7,589 bases of DNA from an uncultured Oscillospiraceae bacterium (lineage in GTDB: Bacteria > Bacillota > Clostridia > Oscillospirales > Acutalibacteraceae). Where the stretch lies: positions 1-7,589 of the forward strand of contig UQVI01000093.1 of assembly GCA_900544515.1 (NCBI GenBank). The letters run 5' to 3'. Positions 7,386 through 7,589 of this stretch are shown here, one piece after another. Positions within the stretch are counted from its first letter, which is position 1. Each line of letters opens with the position of its first letter. Made by a program: the position numbers and the translations under genes. Under the pieces are notes generated by a model. That model had not been told where the DNA came from, ran no database searches, and was given only the letters and a program-made list of their open reading frames with translations.

Positions 7386-7512
7386 GTGTCAATAATAATT
7401 CTTATAATTATGCGATAATTTCGGTTTATTATATTATTATGAAAACAATCTGTTAAAATTTTAAAAATCACTGTTTTTTTTATTCAGCACAGTATAAAAT
7501 AGATTTGTAACC

Positions 7513-7557
7513 ATAGGCAATAAAGAGTAATCCGAACTCTGGTTTAAATTGTCCTAT
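7513..7557. other. Long imperfect hairpin near the right edge, function unknown
   Basis: Read on the plus strand, ATAGG (7513-7517) pairs with CCTAT (7553-7557), CAAT (7518-7521) with ATTG (7548-7551), AA (7522-7523) with TT (7544-7545), and AGAGT (7524-7528) with ACTCT (7536-7540) around a 7-nt loop. That gives about 16 pairs with small bulges. No strong T-run follows on either strand, so it is not an evident terminator. It could be part of a repeat, a leader or a small RNA, or chance in AT-rich sequence. Confidence 0.35.
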
Positions 7558-7589
7558 TTGCCCTTATTCTGTGTTAAAAATACTCGGAA

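Larger units (their letters stand above)
7206..7589. other. Gene-free AT-rich intergenic region
   Basis: I find no credible coding region in this stretch: every frame is interrupted by stops and no open stretch has a start with a ribosome binding site. It contains a pair of direct repeats AAATTGGAA (7256-7264 and 7269-7277), a small imperfect inverted repeat ATTGG...CCAAT (7271-7291), a GTAGGG-type repeat with hairpin (about 7313-7385), a perfect AATTAT-GCG-ATAATT inverted repeat (7406-7420), the palindrome TTAAAATTTTAA (7453-7464) and a longer imperfect hairpin (7513-7557). Much of it may simply be AT-rich spacer. No next gene begins before the right edge. Confidence 0.7.

Noticed and set aside
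7483..7563. A 27-codon stop-free minus-strand stretch with protein-like composition (GQIGQFKPEFGLLF...)
   Set aside because: It has no ATG, GTG or TTG start, no ribosome binding site and a stop just upstream. It also overlaps the imperfect hairpin, so it is not supportable as a gene from this window.
7554..7589. Minus-strand frame entering from the right edge (FRVFLTQNKGK, then a stop)
   Set aside because: Only 11 codons are visible, which is too short to tell a gene end from chance.
7206..7589. CRISPR array, tRNA or insertion sequence in the gene-free region
   Set aside because: There is no regularly spaced long repeat, no cloverleaf-compatible sequence and no transposase frame or long terminal inverted repeats.

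Overview
The window holds part of a de novo pyrimidine biosynthesis operon on the minus strand and, divergent from it, a single PfkB-family sugar or nucleoside kinase on the plus strand. About 450 bp of AT-rich, gene-free DNA follows the kinase. The base composition is low to moderate GC, the ribosome binding sites are strong AGGAG types and the intergenic hairpin/T-run signals are typical of Firmicutes. The pyrK-type dihydroorotate dehydrogenase subunit also fits this group. Together these suggest a gut-type Clostridia member (Oscillospiraceae/Ruminococcaceae-like). That placement is inference from sequence style, not from a marker gene.

Layout on the minus strand, read right to left: a near-consensus promoter (-35 TTGACT, 17 bp, -10 TATAAT, at 6144-6116) gives a leader of about 50 nt. 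It is followed by pyrC (dihydroorotase, 6060-4783), carA (4796-3699), carB (3706-521) and pyrK (498 to the window edge, C-terminus missing). pyrC/carA overlap by 14 nt and carA/carB by 8 nt, and carB/pyrK are 22 nt apart with no terminator between them, so this looks like one translationally coupled transcript that runs on past the left edge, where pyrD would be expected. CarAB makes carbamoyl phosphate, PyrC closes carbamoyl aspartate to dihydroorotate, and PyrK passes the electrons from dihydroorotate oxidation to NAD+. Aspartate transcarbamylase (pyrB) and the late genes are not in the window.

On the plus strand, a second near-consensus promoter (TTTACA, 17 bp, TATAAT, 6168-6196) drives a complete 300-residue PfkB kinase (6231-7133), closed by a clear rho-independent terminator at 7175-7205. 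From 7206 to 7589 I see no credible gene. This stretch holds a two-copy GTAGGG-type intergenic repeat around a 9-bp hairpin, several AT-rich palindromes and a long imperfect hairpin near the right end.

Most of the window is ordinary housekeeping. The point most worth a second look is the pyrC leader, where one segment can pair either with upstream sequence (a local hairpin) or with the pyrC Shine-Dalgarno over 8 perfect base pairs. This is a possible translational switch in an operon leader too short for a standard PyrR attenuator.
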